A stretch of DNA of 60,000 nucleotides from Adiantum capillus-veneris (GCA_014529385.2 CM043966.1:142648211-142708210); one strand, 5' to 3'; positions 10,140-21,433 are shown, counted from the stretch's first letter. Numbers and translations: made by a program. The notes: generated by a model not told the origin, from the letters alone.

Positions 10140-11657
10140 TGTTAAGATATAGAAATCTTATAGATCTATCTCAACACGGGGCCAATGGTAAAGGGGCCCA
10201 AATGAGAGATGGTCTATCAAAGAGCAAGGCTAACAAATGGAGCATAAGACCTTCGGGTTAGCTTCATTGAAGACCTCCAATAATGTGTGTAAAAGTCCTT
10301 TGACCTTAGGTAAGCTAGGACTGAGCTTGAGGCGCGGGAACCCGACCCAGCTCGAGGTGCTTGTCTTGCTTGATGACTAAGGTGCTTGAGGTACTTGATG
10401 ATTGAGGTGTTTAATGATTGAGATGCTTGAGGTGCTTGACATGCTTGAGATGCTAGGGTTGCACTTGAGGTGAGAACACAGCCCAAGCTTAAAGTGCTTA
10501 AGAGCCAAGCTTGTGGTGGGAACTCGGCCTATGCATGAGGGGCTTGAGGTGTCAAAAAGTCAAATATTCAATCCCTACAAGGAGGGGGCGAGCCCTACAT
10601 GAGGGGGGATGAGAGAGAACACCCACACACTCACACAAGGAATGAATGGTACAAAGAAAGCAAAAGGGACACTTGTCAAGTTCCTCCTCATGTTGCCCTC
10701 ATGGTGTGCCTGAAGCCTACTGGTTGGTCACCCAAGGGGTCCAATAATAATTTAGGAGATTTAATTAATTGATTTAGCATTTATCTAGCCCTCTCTCCCA
10801 AAGGGGAAAGGGGGACACTTGTCTCAAAGGCTACCCTTGCTGCTTGTAATGCCTCCTGCTTATGATTGGCTAGGCGTGGAGGGGTCCAATGAGCTTCAAG
10901 CATGAGTTACAAGGGGGGTTCAACCCAAGCAAGCTAGGGGTTTGCTTAGGGGGTATACTCACCCACACACACTCACAAACACTCTCATTGTGTGCTATGC
11001 AAAGTGCAAGAGCTCCCTCTCCTTCTCCAAGCAAGTAGAGGTTTAGAGCCTACACCAACACTCTTGGATATGGAGTGCAAATCCAACCAAGATCCATGCT
11101 TCAATGCTTAAGCTTGCCATCTCCTTCTTCTTCATTACTATGCTATTATGTATGCTAGCAACAAGAGTTATGATAAGTGAGGAACTAATTCTGTCTGCTA
11201 CGAAATGTTTCTTCTTCCTCTTCCCTACCCTCATTCCCTGCTAGCTCTCTCCACCTTCGAAGGTGTTTGAGATCTTGGGACTAAGGCTTGGGATAGTTAA
11301 AGCTTTTTTCAAGTTTATGTTATGTTTGTGATGCATGAAGCTTTCCATCTCATTGCATCACCTAGGTCACAAGGAACACAAAGATTGTATTGTAACAAGT
11401 CTCTCTTAATGGGAGAAATCATAATACAAATGCCTATTGGAGGGGGGATCGGCTCCACATAAATCCGGTCCTCAACTGTTGTCAAGTTCTCTAAATTCTC
11501 TCTCTTGCAAAAGTATTGTTCATGCTAAGTTAACTAATTGCTATGATTATGTTGCTATCTTCAATTATGTTCACCCGCTATGCTCACAAAGTCATTTCTC
11601 AAAAGCACTCTCATTAATTTCTGCTACTCTCAAATTAAATAGACCAATTCCATTACA
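10140..11657 (+). repeat. G1 5' LTR (about 1.5 kb, left end inferred)
   Basis: The right end is firm: ...CCATTACA at 11657, one base before the primer site. The left end is taken as TGTTAAGATATAG at 10140, giving 1518 bases. The LTR contains a degenerate tandem stretch at 10330-10550 built on GGTGCTTGA(GG), and short CACTCACA-type repeats. There is no second copy in the window to confirm the left end. Confidence 0.6.
10330..10550 (+). repeat. Degenerate tandem repeat with GGTGCTTGA core
   Basis: About ten imperfect copies of GGTGCTTGAGG / GATGCTTGA / GGTACTTGA words with irregular spacing inside the G1 LTR. Open frames across it are by-products of the repeat. Confidence 0.6.
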
Positions 11658-11658
11658 T

Positions 11659-11670
11659 TGGTATCAGAGC
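11659..11670 (+). other. G1 primer binding site (tRNA-iMet)
   Basis: TGGTATCAGAGC is an exact match to the initiator-Met primer site and lies one base inside the LTR end. Confidence 0.92.
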
Positions 11671-12047
11671 ATTTGGTTTCTCTTTTCTTGCTTAATAAGA
11701 GAGGTCCTTAAGTAGCCTATAAATGGGTGATGTTGTTAATTATATTAGGGTAAGTGGAACTGGGATCTATTATCGATTTTGTTGAGCCCACTATGTGGGG
11801 GATGGTGCACACCTCAGGAGCTTTGGACTTAATAATGGAGTCTTTTTAGACTTGCCTATGGCTTTACCATTATTGAGCCATAAGAAGTCCAAAAGGAGCT
11901 AGCCCTCGGCAACTCTGCTATGTTAGAGCTACTCCTCTACTCTTTATAATTAACCACAAGAGCCGATTTTCAAAGGCTAAGAGGAGTGGCAACTAAGGTT
12001 TTGAATTGCCAAAGCATACACTAAGTACATACATAAATTTTGTTAAC

Positions 12048-13881
12048 ATGGCTGACAATAATCAAGAGAGTAGAATGAACATTGATAACTTTGATTTTTC
12101 ACATGAAGGTGCTAATGATGATGCTCCCATGTTTGTGAATTATCTTGTCACTAGGTTGTAGCAAGCTATGGGCAACCATGCTTTGCAAGCCGAAGTTACT
12201 CAACAACTTCGTGCTTATGGAATTTCCCTTCCTCTCCAAGAGGAGAGAGAGCTTACGAGGCCTCTTGAAGAGACCCGCAAAAGAAGACTCTCTCCCATTC
12301 GAGAGGAGGAATCAAAAGAGCAAGAAAGCAATGAAAGTTTAAGTTCCCATGAAGATGTGGCTCCACGAAGACGGCGTTCTAGACGATCGCCCACTCCTCC
12401 CAAGAGGAAAAGATCAACACATTGTCCTTCTCCTCATCACTCTGAAAGGCAAGAGAGGAAACAAAGGAAGAAAAGGACTAGGAAGAGGTCACCCTCTTCT
12501 CCTTCTTCTTCACCTTCCTCCTCTTCCGACGAAAGTTATGGCTATTCTCCTAGAGAATACAAGAGGGGAGGACATCGCAAATCATTTCTTGCATGGTGAA
12601 GGTCACAAAAGCTAAAGAAGTCCAAGGAGGGAGGAAAGAGTATCTCTTTTCTCACCTATGATGGCACCTTTGGTGCTACCGACAAAGGGTTGGCCTTCAT
12701 CCAGCAATTTTATGCGGCCTTTGGAGACGAGGGCTTCAGAGAGTCCTCCAAGCTACACCATGTAGCTATGCACTTCCAAAATCCATCTCGTCAATGGTGG
12801 GCTATCCTTCATGGCAATGGTGAAGCCCCAAAGACATGGAAAACTCTACGAGTTTCTCATGAAGCAATTCCTTGCAAGCGATGCAAAGGCCAAAGTGCTT
12901 ACTGAATGGCACATCTTGAAGCTTCTCTCTCATGAGTCTATCCTCAAGTATGTAGACAAGTTTTGGGATTTACATCTCAAGGCTACTGTCTTTCAAAAGA
13001 TAGACTTTGCCAAGCAAAGGCAAAAATTTTGTGCGGGATTACCTGAAGAGATGGCCGAATACATCAACTCTCAATGGCCTGGTACTATTAGCGAAGTAAT
13101 CCATCACACCATGGTTGCTTCATGCATAAATTTCCATCAAGGGGCTAGACGTAATGTCAAGCCCATGGAAAACAAAGACAAAAATGATGCAAAGGGGAAA
13201 ACCAATGTTCAAAATACTTCCCAAGTCACTTCCAACAACAACAACAACAATCGGTCCAAGGATAAGGGAGTTTACAAAGGTAAAAACAAACTCTCTCTTG
13301 AAGAGCTTAAAGCTTTTCGCAAGAACCATAAGTGTTTCAAGTTTGGGGAGCAAGGACATGGCTATCGTTCTTGCCCCAAGAAGAATACTCACAATGAGAC
13401 TCCTAGGGCTTCCACCATCAAGGCTCCAAAAGAGGATGCTCATTGCAAAGGATCATCACTTTCCTATGCTTGGGGAAAGATAAGAGAGCATGATGCCTTC
13501 ATCTTGTTTGACCGTGGCTCTACTTTGAACTTCATATCAATGGATTTGGCCGCCAAGTTGGGCATTCAAGCTTTTGAGATGGGAGATATGGTAATGGTTG
13601 ACGCAACTTTCAAGGGACAACAAGCCTCTGTTACTCCCTTGATTGGGAAGTTGAGGCTTCATGTCCAAAGCTATGTCGACAAAGAAGACTTCTTCATCTC
13701 TCCTCTCCAACATGAGGATGCTATCCTTGGGGCATCATGGTTTGATCGCATGGCTGCCAACATGAAGTTCCCTGAAAGGAGAATCTACTTCACCTATAGG
13801 GGAAAGAACATGTATATAGATGCTAGTGAGCGTGGTCGCACTATTCCTCTTGTAAATCCTCTTGCTTTGATAAGTCAATGA
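12048..13881 (+). pseudogene. G1 gag and protease, with Arg/Ser-rich segment
   Basis: Start ATG at 12048 (MADNNQESRMN). The frame meets TAG at 12159-12161 and continues in the same frame from 12162. An unusual basic Arg/Ser/Pro-rich segment lies at about 12355-12540 (RRRRSRRSPTPPKRKRS and further SPSSPSSS), like the RS domains of splicing factors. After TGA at 12597 the capsid region follows (LTYDGTFGATD, then after a frameshift near 12835 FLMKQFLASD and VDKFWDLHLKA). The zinc knuckle at about 13335 reads CFKFGEQGHGYRSC: the second Cys is Phe. The protease motif is FDRGSTLNFIS near 13509 instead of DSG/DCG-ST. Knuckle and protease are thus both damaged. Confidence 0.87.
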
Positions 13882-15322
13882 AGAGCTCAGTTTCTGCGTA
13901 CATGATTTTTGTCAAAGAGTCTCTAAAAGATACTAATGTTTCATCAAATGTAAATGGTAGGAATCAAGAAGAGTTAAAATTGTCTAATTTTCTAAAAGGA
14001 TTCCAAGATGTGTTCATCGATGATATCCCCATGGACTTACCTCCAACACGAGTGGATGATGACCATCGCATTGAGCTCCTTCCAGGAAGCTCACCGCCTA
14101 ACAAACCTCCTTATCGAGTCTCACAAGCTCAACAAGAGGAGATCATGAGGCAAGTACAGGAATTGGTAGACAAAGGGATGGTGAGGCCTAGCTCCTCTCC
14201 CTTTTGTTCTCCAGTCCTTTTAGTGCAAAAGAAAGATGGTACATACCGTATGTGTGTAGACTATCGAGCACTAAACCATATCACTATCAAAAACAGATTT
14301 CCCGTGCCTCGGGTAGAAGATCTGTTTGATAAGCTACAAGGCTCTACCCACTTCAGTAGGATTGACCTTAAGAGTGCTATCATCAAATAGGGATAGTGGA
14401 TGAAGATATCTTAAAGACCGCGTTTTGCACAACGTTTGGTCTTTATGAATATCTAGTCATGCCTTTTGGCTTGACTAATGCACTAGCTACGTTCAATCGT
14501 TTGATGGAGAAAATTTTTAGACCATACCGCAAATTCACTGGAGTGTTCTTTGATGATATCATCATCTACTCCAAGTCTTTGGAGGAACATAAGCAACATC
14601 TCCAAGTGATTTTTCAAGCATTGAGGGAGAACAAGCTTTTTCTCAACCAAAAGAAAAGTGAATTCTTCCTTCAAGAGATTCAATACCTAGGTCATAATAT
14701 CTCTCACGATGGTATAGGTATGGATCCATCAAAGTTAGAGGTAATAAAATCATGGCCTAACCCAAGAAATCTACATGAGCTAAGAAGCTTTATTGGTATG
14801 TGCACATACTATAGATGCTTCATAGAAAAATTCTCTCAAGTAGCAGGACCACTGCACGACTTAACTAAGAAGAACGTTAAGTATGTATGGACGGCTAAGG
14901 AGCAAAATGCTTTTGATAAGATCAAAGAGAAGCTTACTTCCCAACCAATCCTCGTGCTTCCGGATCTCTCAAAGCCATTTGAGGTCCAATGTGATGCTTG
15001 TGGTGATTGCCTTGGAGCAGTTTTGCTTCAAGAAGGGCATGCCATAGCATATGAGAGCCGAAGGCTCAATACTAATGAACGAGTCTTGGGCATTTATGAG
15101 AAAGATCTATTAGATGTTCTACATGCCCTAGACACATGGAAGCACTACCTATTGGGGACTCCATTTATCCTACAAACTGACCACCAAAGTCTCAAGTATT
15201 TCATGACGCAATCCAAGCTTTCCGACAAACAAATGAGGTGGGCAAATTTTCTTTCGCAATTTAATTTTGATATTGCTCACATAGCTAGTAAGCACAATCA
15301 AGTGGCCGATGCACTTTCATGA
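13878..15322 (+). pseudogene. G1 reverse transcriptase and RNase H
   Basis: The reverse transcriptase begins with [13 protein letters not shown] and [18 protein letters not shown], then [14 protein letters not shown]. Near 14371 one base has been lost: the residues GYHQI-type motif is readable only in the next frame, and the first part ends at a false TAG at 14388. The second part resumes with FGLYEYLVMPFGLTNA; the active site is FFDDIIIYS rather than YxDD. RNase H begins at about 14990 (QCDACGDCLGAVL) and includes TDHQSLKYF and ASKHNQVADALS. A TGA near 15320 (from CGA by a C-to-T change) interrupts the join to integrase. Confidence 0.9.
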
Positions 15323-16825
15323 CGACCAAAAGTTAATGCGGTGTCTATAGCTACTCACAATGATCTATCCTCTATGATAGATGAGTATGCTACTGACCCT
15401 GACTTTAGAGACATAATTTCAGCCCTTACTTTGGGGAAGAAAGAGGAACCATTCACCTTTCAGGATGGTTATCTTCTCCACGGCAACAAGCTATGTGTTA
15501 CCCATTCTCTTCGTGAGAAAGTTATGTATGAATCCCATGCTCCTCCATACACGGGGCATAGAGGTATTCAACCTACTCTCCGAGGAGTAGAGACGTACTT
15601 CTATTGGCCTACCCTGAAAGTGGACATACAAGAGTATGTTTCAAAATGTGTAGTATTCCAAAAGACCAAGTATGATAGAGGGAAGCAACCTGGATTACTC
15701 CAGCCATTGCCTATCCCAAATTCACCATGGGAGAGTATATCCATGGATTACATCTTTGGATTACCCAAGTCTGTCCATGGGAATACAGGAATATGGACAA
15801 TAGTTGACAGGTTTAGCAAGCAAGCACATTTTATTCCTGTCAAAAAGACTATTAAGGCACATCAAATGGCAACTCTCTTCATATCTCAGATTTTCAAGCA
15901 CCATGGATTACCCACATCCATCGTGTCAGATAGAGATCCTAGAATGACCAGTAATTTCTGGAAAGGTCTGTTTGAAAATCTAGGAACAAGATTGAATTTC
16001 TCTTTGGCCTATCACCCACAAACGAATGGCCAAAGTGAGATAGCCAATCTTACGATACTCGATCTAATCAAGACTTATGTTACCGAAGTAGATCAATTCT
16101 CACAATGGGAAAAGTACTTACCTCTTGTAGAGTATGCCTACAATAATACTGTACATGCTTCTACGGGAAAAGCACCTTTTGTGATCATTGAGGGAAGACC
16201 TAAAAGTCCCTTGCTACTCAAAGTACATGGGAAGATCTTCGCCGCCGATGAGTATAGACGTGACCTACAAGAATCTTTTCAAAAGATTAAGGAGGCTATA
16301 TCCATCTCTCAACAAAGGCAAAAAGCTATTGTTGATAAGCACAGAAGAGCCTTAATGTTCAAAGAAAATGATTGGGTCTTACTGAAGTTTCCTAAGGCTC
16401 GATTAAGGCAAATGACGGGCAAAAATCCTACGGGCCATCAAAAGTATTATGCTAAACTAGCAAAAAGATACTATGGTCCTTTCCAAATCTTGAAGCCCAT
16501 CAACAAGATGGCTTATCAACTCAAGTTACCCAACCATTGGCTCATACACAATGCCTTTCATGTAAGCCTACTTAAGCCCTACAAAGGAGAGCCACCAACT
16601 GAACCAATTATTGAAGACCCTCCCAAAGTTGAAGACCAAGAAGAGGTGCTACAACCCGAAGCTATCGTTCGGCATGAAGACAAGGTACTACGACATGGTA
16701 AGATTATCTGATGGTATCTTATTAAGTTCAAAAATTATCCTTTTGAAGATGCTAGATGGATGCAAGGAATACAGCTTAAGGATAGTATGAACCTTGTCAA
16801 TGCTTACAATGCTACATTAGAGTAA
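15323..16825 (+). pseudogene. G1 integrase with C-terminal chromodomain-like tail
   Basis: Zinc domain: His residues in ESHAPPYTGHRG, then CVVF where CVVC is expected, so one zinc ligand is lost. Core: Asp in SMDYIFGLP, Asp in VSDRDPRMTS, Glu in NGQSEIANLT. GPY/F module: RYYGPFQILKPINKMAYQL, then FHVSLLKPYKG. After a TGA at 16709-16711 the same frame continues with WYLIKFKNYPFEDARW to a TAA at 16823, which matches the aromatic and acidic pattern of the chromodomain found at the end of chromovirus integrases. In the family this domain binds modified histones and directs insertion. The open frame of 456 codons before the TGA is the longest in the element. Confidence 0.9.
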
Positions 16826-16944
16826 GCAAATGTACAAATTTCTTTTAAATGACTCATGTTTTTGTCTTATAAGACTAGTAATCTTTTAATTGTGCACAAA
16901 TTTAACTAGTATGCATGCTTAGAATCATGTTTGTGATGACGACG

Positions 16945-17113
16945 TTGCGAGCGGGATGAAAACACACACAACACCTCTATAAGGACCCGACACACACTCT
17001 TGGGATGATATACACACACACTATGGGGCACCACTCGGCGTACACAAACACCCTGGACGAGACATGGAACACACCTATGGAGTGAGAGGAGAGAGACTAT
17101 CCACTTGCCCACT

Positions 17114-17163
<50 letters not shown>

Positions 17164-17615
17164 AAAAAACTCAGCTCAAAAGAGGAGAACTTCCGATGTT
17201 TAGATACAAATGAGCTTGGGCCAACACCAATGGGAAAAATAGCTCACACAATATGGGCAAAATATACGAGATACAATCACAAATAGGAGCAGAAGCTTCG
17301 CTCATAGGAGAAACTTACACAGCCAAAAGAGCAAAAAAAAAAAGAGGAATTTGGCAAAATGGACAGTGCCATCGCGTCCGGAACGGCCCAAAACCCCAGT
17401 CTTTAATGTCAAAGTGCTCGAATCCGACCTCGGATGAGCAGTTTACGACCAAAACAGGCTCCAAAATGAGCAAAAACACACTTGCGGATGTTCCTCCTCT
17501 TCTCTCCACGTTTTTTCTAGTATTCTCTCTTTTTTTTCAGTTCCCACACGTAGCTTTATTAGTTGGGAACCCTTGGTCTTTTAGATGACCTCAAACGGAC
17601 CCCGAACAGGCCAAA
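16945..17615 (-). repeat. Fragment of family R LTR (third copy)
   Basis: Read on minus, this matches the 3' two-thirds of the R LTRs at 37890-38554 and about 41640-42327. Shared parts include GAGTGGGCAA, the CA/GT microsatellite, AGGTAGC-less TCCCGCTC end, the GCCCATTGGTGTTGG block and the GAGCGAAGC block. It ends at TTGCGAGCGGGAT near 16945, equivalent to the ATCCCGCTCACA end of the LTR, and breaks off near 17615 inside GTTCGGGGTCCGTTTGAGG. It therefore lacks the first 450 or so bases of the LTR. It lies between the G1 tail and the G3 integrase, truncating both. Confidence 0.85.
17115..17161. repeat. (CA)n microsatellite inside the R LTR fragment
   Basis: About 23 CA units. The same position in the other R LTR copies holds GT repeats on the + strand (38338-38372 and 42092-42124), so this microsatellite is part of the LTR. 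Confidence 0.95.
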
Positions 17616-18550
17616 ACATAATGTTCCAATGCACTCATCCTATCCAGCTGAACCTCTTGTAACTGTAAGAGCCTCTCTTTGAATGCATCACTAGGCTGCC
17701 CAAGCAACTTCTCTAGAATCTTTACTGCGGGCAACTCTACCTCCACAGGCAATAGTGCTTCCTTTCCATACACCAAATGAAATGGAGTAAACCCTATACT
17801 TGTCTTCACTGAAGTACGATAAGCCCATAATGCACTAGGCAATTCCAAATCCCAATTCTTTCCTTGGTGTTCTGTCACTTTCGAAAGAATTTGCACCAAC
17901 TCACTATTGAATCTTTCATTTAAGCCATTATACTGCGGATAATAAGGAGTGGTATGCTGGTGCCTAATCTTCATCTTCGCGCATAAAAAGTCTAGCAGTT
18001 TAGCTCTAAATCCTGGCCCCTTATCTGAAAGTAGCTCCAATGGCACCCCAAACTTGCAACATATTTCATCATACACAAATTTTGCCACATCCTTTGCAGT
18101 GATCTGTTTTACTGCTATAGCCTCTGCCCATCTAGAGAGATAGTCCACTTCCGTCAAAATATAGCTTTTGCCCTTGCTTGTGATAGGTAGCGGGCCTATT
18201 GCATCAATTCCCCACTTTTCAAACACATCAAACGCCATAATGGTTTTTCGTAGCTCTGGCTTCAACACCCTTCTTTCCAAATGCTTGACACCTATTGCAA
18301 GACCTACACCAATGGTGAACATCCTTGTGCAAACTAGGCCATACATACCCTCTTGCAAGATCTTATGCAAGGTGATCTTTAGAGCAAAATGGCCGCCACA
18401 TGCGCCTTCATGATTCTCTTCCAACACTCTATAAAGCTCCTCCCACCAAGGTACACGTCTCAACACAAGATCAGCCCCTTTCATGTACAAGACATCACCT
18501 ATCAATTTGTACATGTATGCTCTACACACAAAACCATACTTCTTAGACTT
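17616..18550 (-). pseudogene. G3 integrase
   Basis: The minus-strand frame from 18529 begins in the linker (KLIGDVLYMKGADLVLRR) and enters a damaged zinc domain: HEGACGGHFALKITLHKIL is present, but the following Cys pair is scrambled by a local double frameshift (MYGLVCTRMFTIGV). The core has Asp in GIDAIGPLP, Asp in LSDKGPGFRA and Glu in YNGLNERFNSEL, so the catalytic triad remains. The usual C-terminal marker region ALWAYRTSVKTSIGFTPF and LVYGKEALLPVE follows. The reading leaves the family after LQEVQLDRM near 17630 where R LTR sequence begins. The frame is open for 312 codons. Confidence 0.88.
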
Positions 18551-18808
18551 CTAAATCTCCTTTGGAATGATTCCTGTTAGCAAAAACTCCTCTTCTTGAG
18601 CCAAACTTTCCCGGCCATGATAAAGAGGTAAAGTAGTCCTCAACACACATAGCTCCCCAATCGTGCTTTGAGCTGCTTCATGTGCCTCTCCATTTAGAGC
18701 ACGTTCAATGTGTCTGATGCTCCATGCTTCAAACTTTTTTAACATGCCTTTAATTCTGAAACACATTTCCTTCAATGAGGTGTTCTTGCTCTTCCACACA
18801 CCCAGCAT
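18551..18808 (-). pseudogene. G3 RNase H, C-terminal part
   Basis: The minus-strand reading WKSKNTSLKEMCFRIKGML and IRHIERALNGEAHEAAQ matches the end of the second RNase H domain found in plant gypsy pol proteins of this branch (His and Arg before N.xAHxxA). It is separated from integrase by one stop codon near 18551. Everything upstream in pol is missing. Confidence 0.7.
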
Positions 18809-18829
18809 TCACCATCAAGTGGAGTGGTT

Positions 18830-19466
18830 ACCTTATCCACTATTGCCATAGCAGTTTTGAGATCCTTATTCAGTCCTCACAAAAAATAATCATTCAACAC
18901 CTTGTTGATGGCCGTTGTGCCTGAGGTACCTGCTACAAAAGCATCCAAAACTTTGCAACATAATCCTCCACTGGCAACGACTTTTGACGCAACCTCCAAA
19001 GCTTTTCCAAATGTTGAGGGATCATCTTTTCCATTCCGAATCAACGCAAGAATGCCCTGGAACCTTTGACATAAGTTTGAAAGTGATTATTACGATACTC
19101 TGACAGCCATTTTGCAGCTTTCCTTGAAAGTGTGGACTCAAACACCAATTGTTGATGGAGAAGAACCACAACACCAAGATGATTCAACCCATACACTTTA
19201 TTGAATTGCCTCAAATGTGCATCAGGGTCTTCCTTTGAGAGACCTCAAAAGCAACTATACTTAATCTGACCACCTGCCACTGGTTGCGCCATAGACACTT
19301 GCCCAATTGTGTCCCCTTCTAGAAAGAGCAGCAGAACAATAGGAGGCGGGGATGATGGCAATGAAACCTCGGGACTGCTTACCGAAGTTGGTGGTGGAGC
19401 AACATGAGTGGGTGAGGGAGAGCGTATGGTAGGAGGACATGATTGACTACCCGGAGTACGCCACAC
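18830..19466 (-). pseudogene. G3 gag remnant
   Basis: With three or four stop codons ignored, the minus strand reads as a retrotransposon capsid: DPDAHLRQFNKVY near 19220, STLSRKAAKWLSEYRNNHF near 19115, and PQHLEKLWRLRQKSLPVEDY near 18990. Its N-terminal flank from 19466 is Pro/Ser-rich. This is the classic gag core (Trp-rich, then Q-x3-E-S/P-V-x2-Y). No zinc knuckle or protease is found before the RNase H fragment starts, so the deletion joins gag to RNase H within about 20 bases at 18810-18830. Confidence 0.65.
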
Positions 19467-19669
19467 ACGCTTAATTTGCCGACCACAAACTAGGCTTGTG
19501 GCGATGGAGACACAAGTTCCTCATCCTGGGGTTTAGAAAAAACAAATTCATTCGAACCACATCTCCTCCGTCGAAATCCCACGACTGGAATGATAGGGTC
19601 AGGAGGACTCTGCAACCTAGTGCGCATGCATGTTCACAGCAAGTCACCCATCGTGCATCGTTCGCCAGA

Positions 19670-20064
19670 TGTAATGCCTATAGCTCTGCAGTGAAGCAAT
19701 AAGAACTACGAGAATGGATACCCTCATGCTTCCTTACATTAGATGAAAAACAATGTATAAGAAGACAGAACAAAAGACAATACACATGAACAGAACACCA
19801 TCTTCTTCATTGATATGTAATTGAACACAGGATTACATGAGAATGATATATTGATTGATGAAGAGATATCCACAATGACTGCTATGCCCCCCCCAAATAC
19901 ACGTGCTCTTCCAGTGCAGATCGAGAACGGTGCAAAATCCCGTCCTATCCCATGATATCCCATGAAGAGCTATCCAACGCCGCAGGAAGTCCTAGTCTGC
20001 AGTGTCCAGACATCCGCAGAACCGTAGTGTGCGGCTTATGCCGGAACATTTGTATCATCCAACA
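19670..20064 (-). repeat. Probable G3 5' LTR (395 bases)
   Basis: On + it begins TGTAATGCCTATAG and ends TCATCCAACA, so read on minus it starts TGTTGGATGATAC and ends GGCATTACA. Immediately inside, minus-strand TCTGGCGAACGATGC has the TGG-start expected of a primer site. No second copy is in the window, so the limits rest on these signals. Confidence 0.45.
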
Positions 20065-20324
20065 ATGATGTAATCTCACTTTTTAGCATTGTTATTAATT
20101 TTACAACAAAGGAGAAAAACAATAAAAATGATGTGATCCTTTTTGTTGCATTAGAAATATACATTGAAGCTTGTTCATCACTTTTTCTCAAGATATGTTT
20201 CAAAGTATTCTAGGCTTTTGGCCCTGTGTGAGTGATCCTCCTCCTCTTGCCTTCATCTCTTGATAGAAACAACATGATCAGCTTCTGTTGTTGGTGGCAC
20301 ATTCAAGTCGGGCACTATTGTTTC
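20065..20324. other. AT-rich spacer, nothing recognised
   Basis: No coding, repeat or RNA signal seen. It lies between the G3 LTR and the truncated G4a LTR. Confidence 0.4.
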
Positions 20325-20884
20325 AATGGGGAATCATGCAATCTGGCTTTTTTTGAGCCTCAACAAGGTTCTAGAGCAGGGTATGCATCATACGGAGCTA
20401 GTAGGAATTGATTGCAAACAGAGGTAGCAGTTTGAAATTGGGGTGCATTTGTTCGGGATTGATTGTAGATGACTTTCTCAAATTTTTTGGCCTCGGTTTG
20501 GGGGCCCGGGGAATCTCGAAGTGCAGCTAGAGCCGGGGTTTTCAAGTCGGCATGATGAAATTTTGGCAAGGCTTTGCGGCTTGGCAATCTGATATGGGAG
20601 CATTACAAGGGGGGCTGGGAAAGGAGGGCCCAAAAAAGGTTATGCATGAGATTTTTTTGGAAGAGTTGCAAGGCCTTTAGAGGCCATGGAGCCAGTGGCT
20701 ACCACATGGCCATAGATTATCCCACATGCAGGATTTGGTGCAGACAGTCGGGGTATAAGGCTTGTCCCATGAGCCCATTGCAAGTGTGAGCGTGTGAGGG
20801 GAGCTCTCCCTTGAGCTAGGCTATGGCGGCCGCTTGTTGACGTTGTGTGTGTCGCGCGCACTGGCACGAGGGGATCCGAGCACC
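20325..20884 (+). repeat. G4 LTR, 3' part (copy 1)
   Basis: Nearly colinear with 24714-25291. Shared landmarks include GGGGAATCATG, GGTTCTAGAGCA, GGGGGCCCGGGGAATCTC, GAGGGCCC, ATTATCCCACATGC and CACGAGGGGATC. A GC-rich R/U5 side ends near GATCCGAGCA. Confidence 0.8.
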
Positions 20885-20984
20885 AGTTTTGGCGGGCTTT
20901 GGATGCCGCAGCAGTGTGTGATGGCACGTGCGCGTAGTGTCACAGTGATGATGTGGCTTGTCTAAGGGCGATTTCCCGCGTTCC

Positions 20985-20986
<2 letters not shown>

Positions 20987-21050
<64 letters not shown>
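20987..21050. repeat. Poly-C run of 64 bases
   Basis: An uninterrupted run of C from 20987 to 21050. The poly-Pro and poly-Gly readings across it have no meaning as proteins. Confidence 0.97.
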
Positions 21051-21053
<3 letters not shown>

Positions 21054-21299
21054 AGCGAGGTCGAGATGAAGTACGAGAGCTATCTTGACTTCACCTTTCA
21101 AAAAAAGTTCAAGAAGAAGTGGAAAGGGCCTTACAAAGTGCATCAAGATTTTCCCAATGGTACCTATGCATTAATGAGGATGGATGGTCGTTTTCTCAAG
21201 CACAGGGTTAATGGTGTGCATCTCAAGCTATATTTTGAAAGAGAGTTGGTGCCAACAATGCATCACGTTCTAATGTATGGGGTTGGGCAACCAACCTAA
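21051..21299 (+). pseudogene. G4a integrase C-terminal fragment
   Basis: Reads MKYESYLDFTFQKKFKK, WKGPYKVHQDFPNGTYAL, then HRVNGVHLKLYFERE, with a stop after GVGQPT at 21297-21299. This is the GPY/F module that ends gypsy integrases (GPY followed by the YxL and NGxxLK pattern). A second copy with frameshift damage is at 48141-48378. Only the last 80 residues remain. Confidence 0.75.
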
Positions 21300-21433
21300 G
21301 CAGTGTTCTCATATGCTAGGAATAAAAGTATGTACATACAGTCGAGTTTTTTTTGGGTTTTCTCATAATGTGCTCGGTGCTTGCAGTTTATAGGGTAATA
21401 AAGCTCTTATGTGGTTAAGCATAAATGTTCAAC

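Larger units (their letters stand above)
10140..16944 (+). mobile_element. G1: Ty3/gypsy chromovirus-type element, 3' LTR missing
   Basis: Order: LTR, tRNA-iMet primer site, gag, protease, reverse transcriptase, RNase H, integrase, chromodomain-like tail. Integrase after RNase H marks gypsy, and the chromodomain marks the chromovirus branch. There is no purine tract or 3' LTR: after the tail at 16825 about 120 bases follow, then a piece of an unrelated LTR (family R). Faults are TAG 12159, TGA 12597, a frameshift near 12835, a one-base loss near 14371, TGA near 15320 and TGA near 16709. Confidence 0.9.
17616..20064 (-). mobile_element. G3: internally deleted gypsy element
   Basis: On minus from right to left: probable LTR (19670-20064), leader, gag (19466 to about 18830), then directly RNase H end (18808-18551) and integrase (18529-17616). 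Protease and reverse transcriptase, normally about 1.5-2 kb, are absent. The 3' end is replaced by the R LTR fragment. Confidence 0.75.

Noticed and set aside
11659-11670. Possible tRNA-Met gene
   Set aside because: Only the 12-base primer complement is present; no tRNA arms around it.
10140-16944. Integrated plant pararetrovirus
   Set aside because: Integrase and chromodomain are present and there is no movement-protein-like region, so this is a gypsy retrotransposon.
20816-21299. Poly-Pro and poly-Gly proteins of about 70-110 residues
   Set aside because: They arise from the 64-base C run; only the part after the run matches an integrase end.
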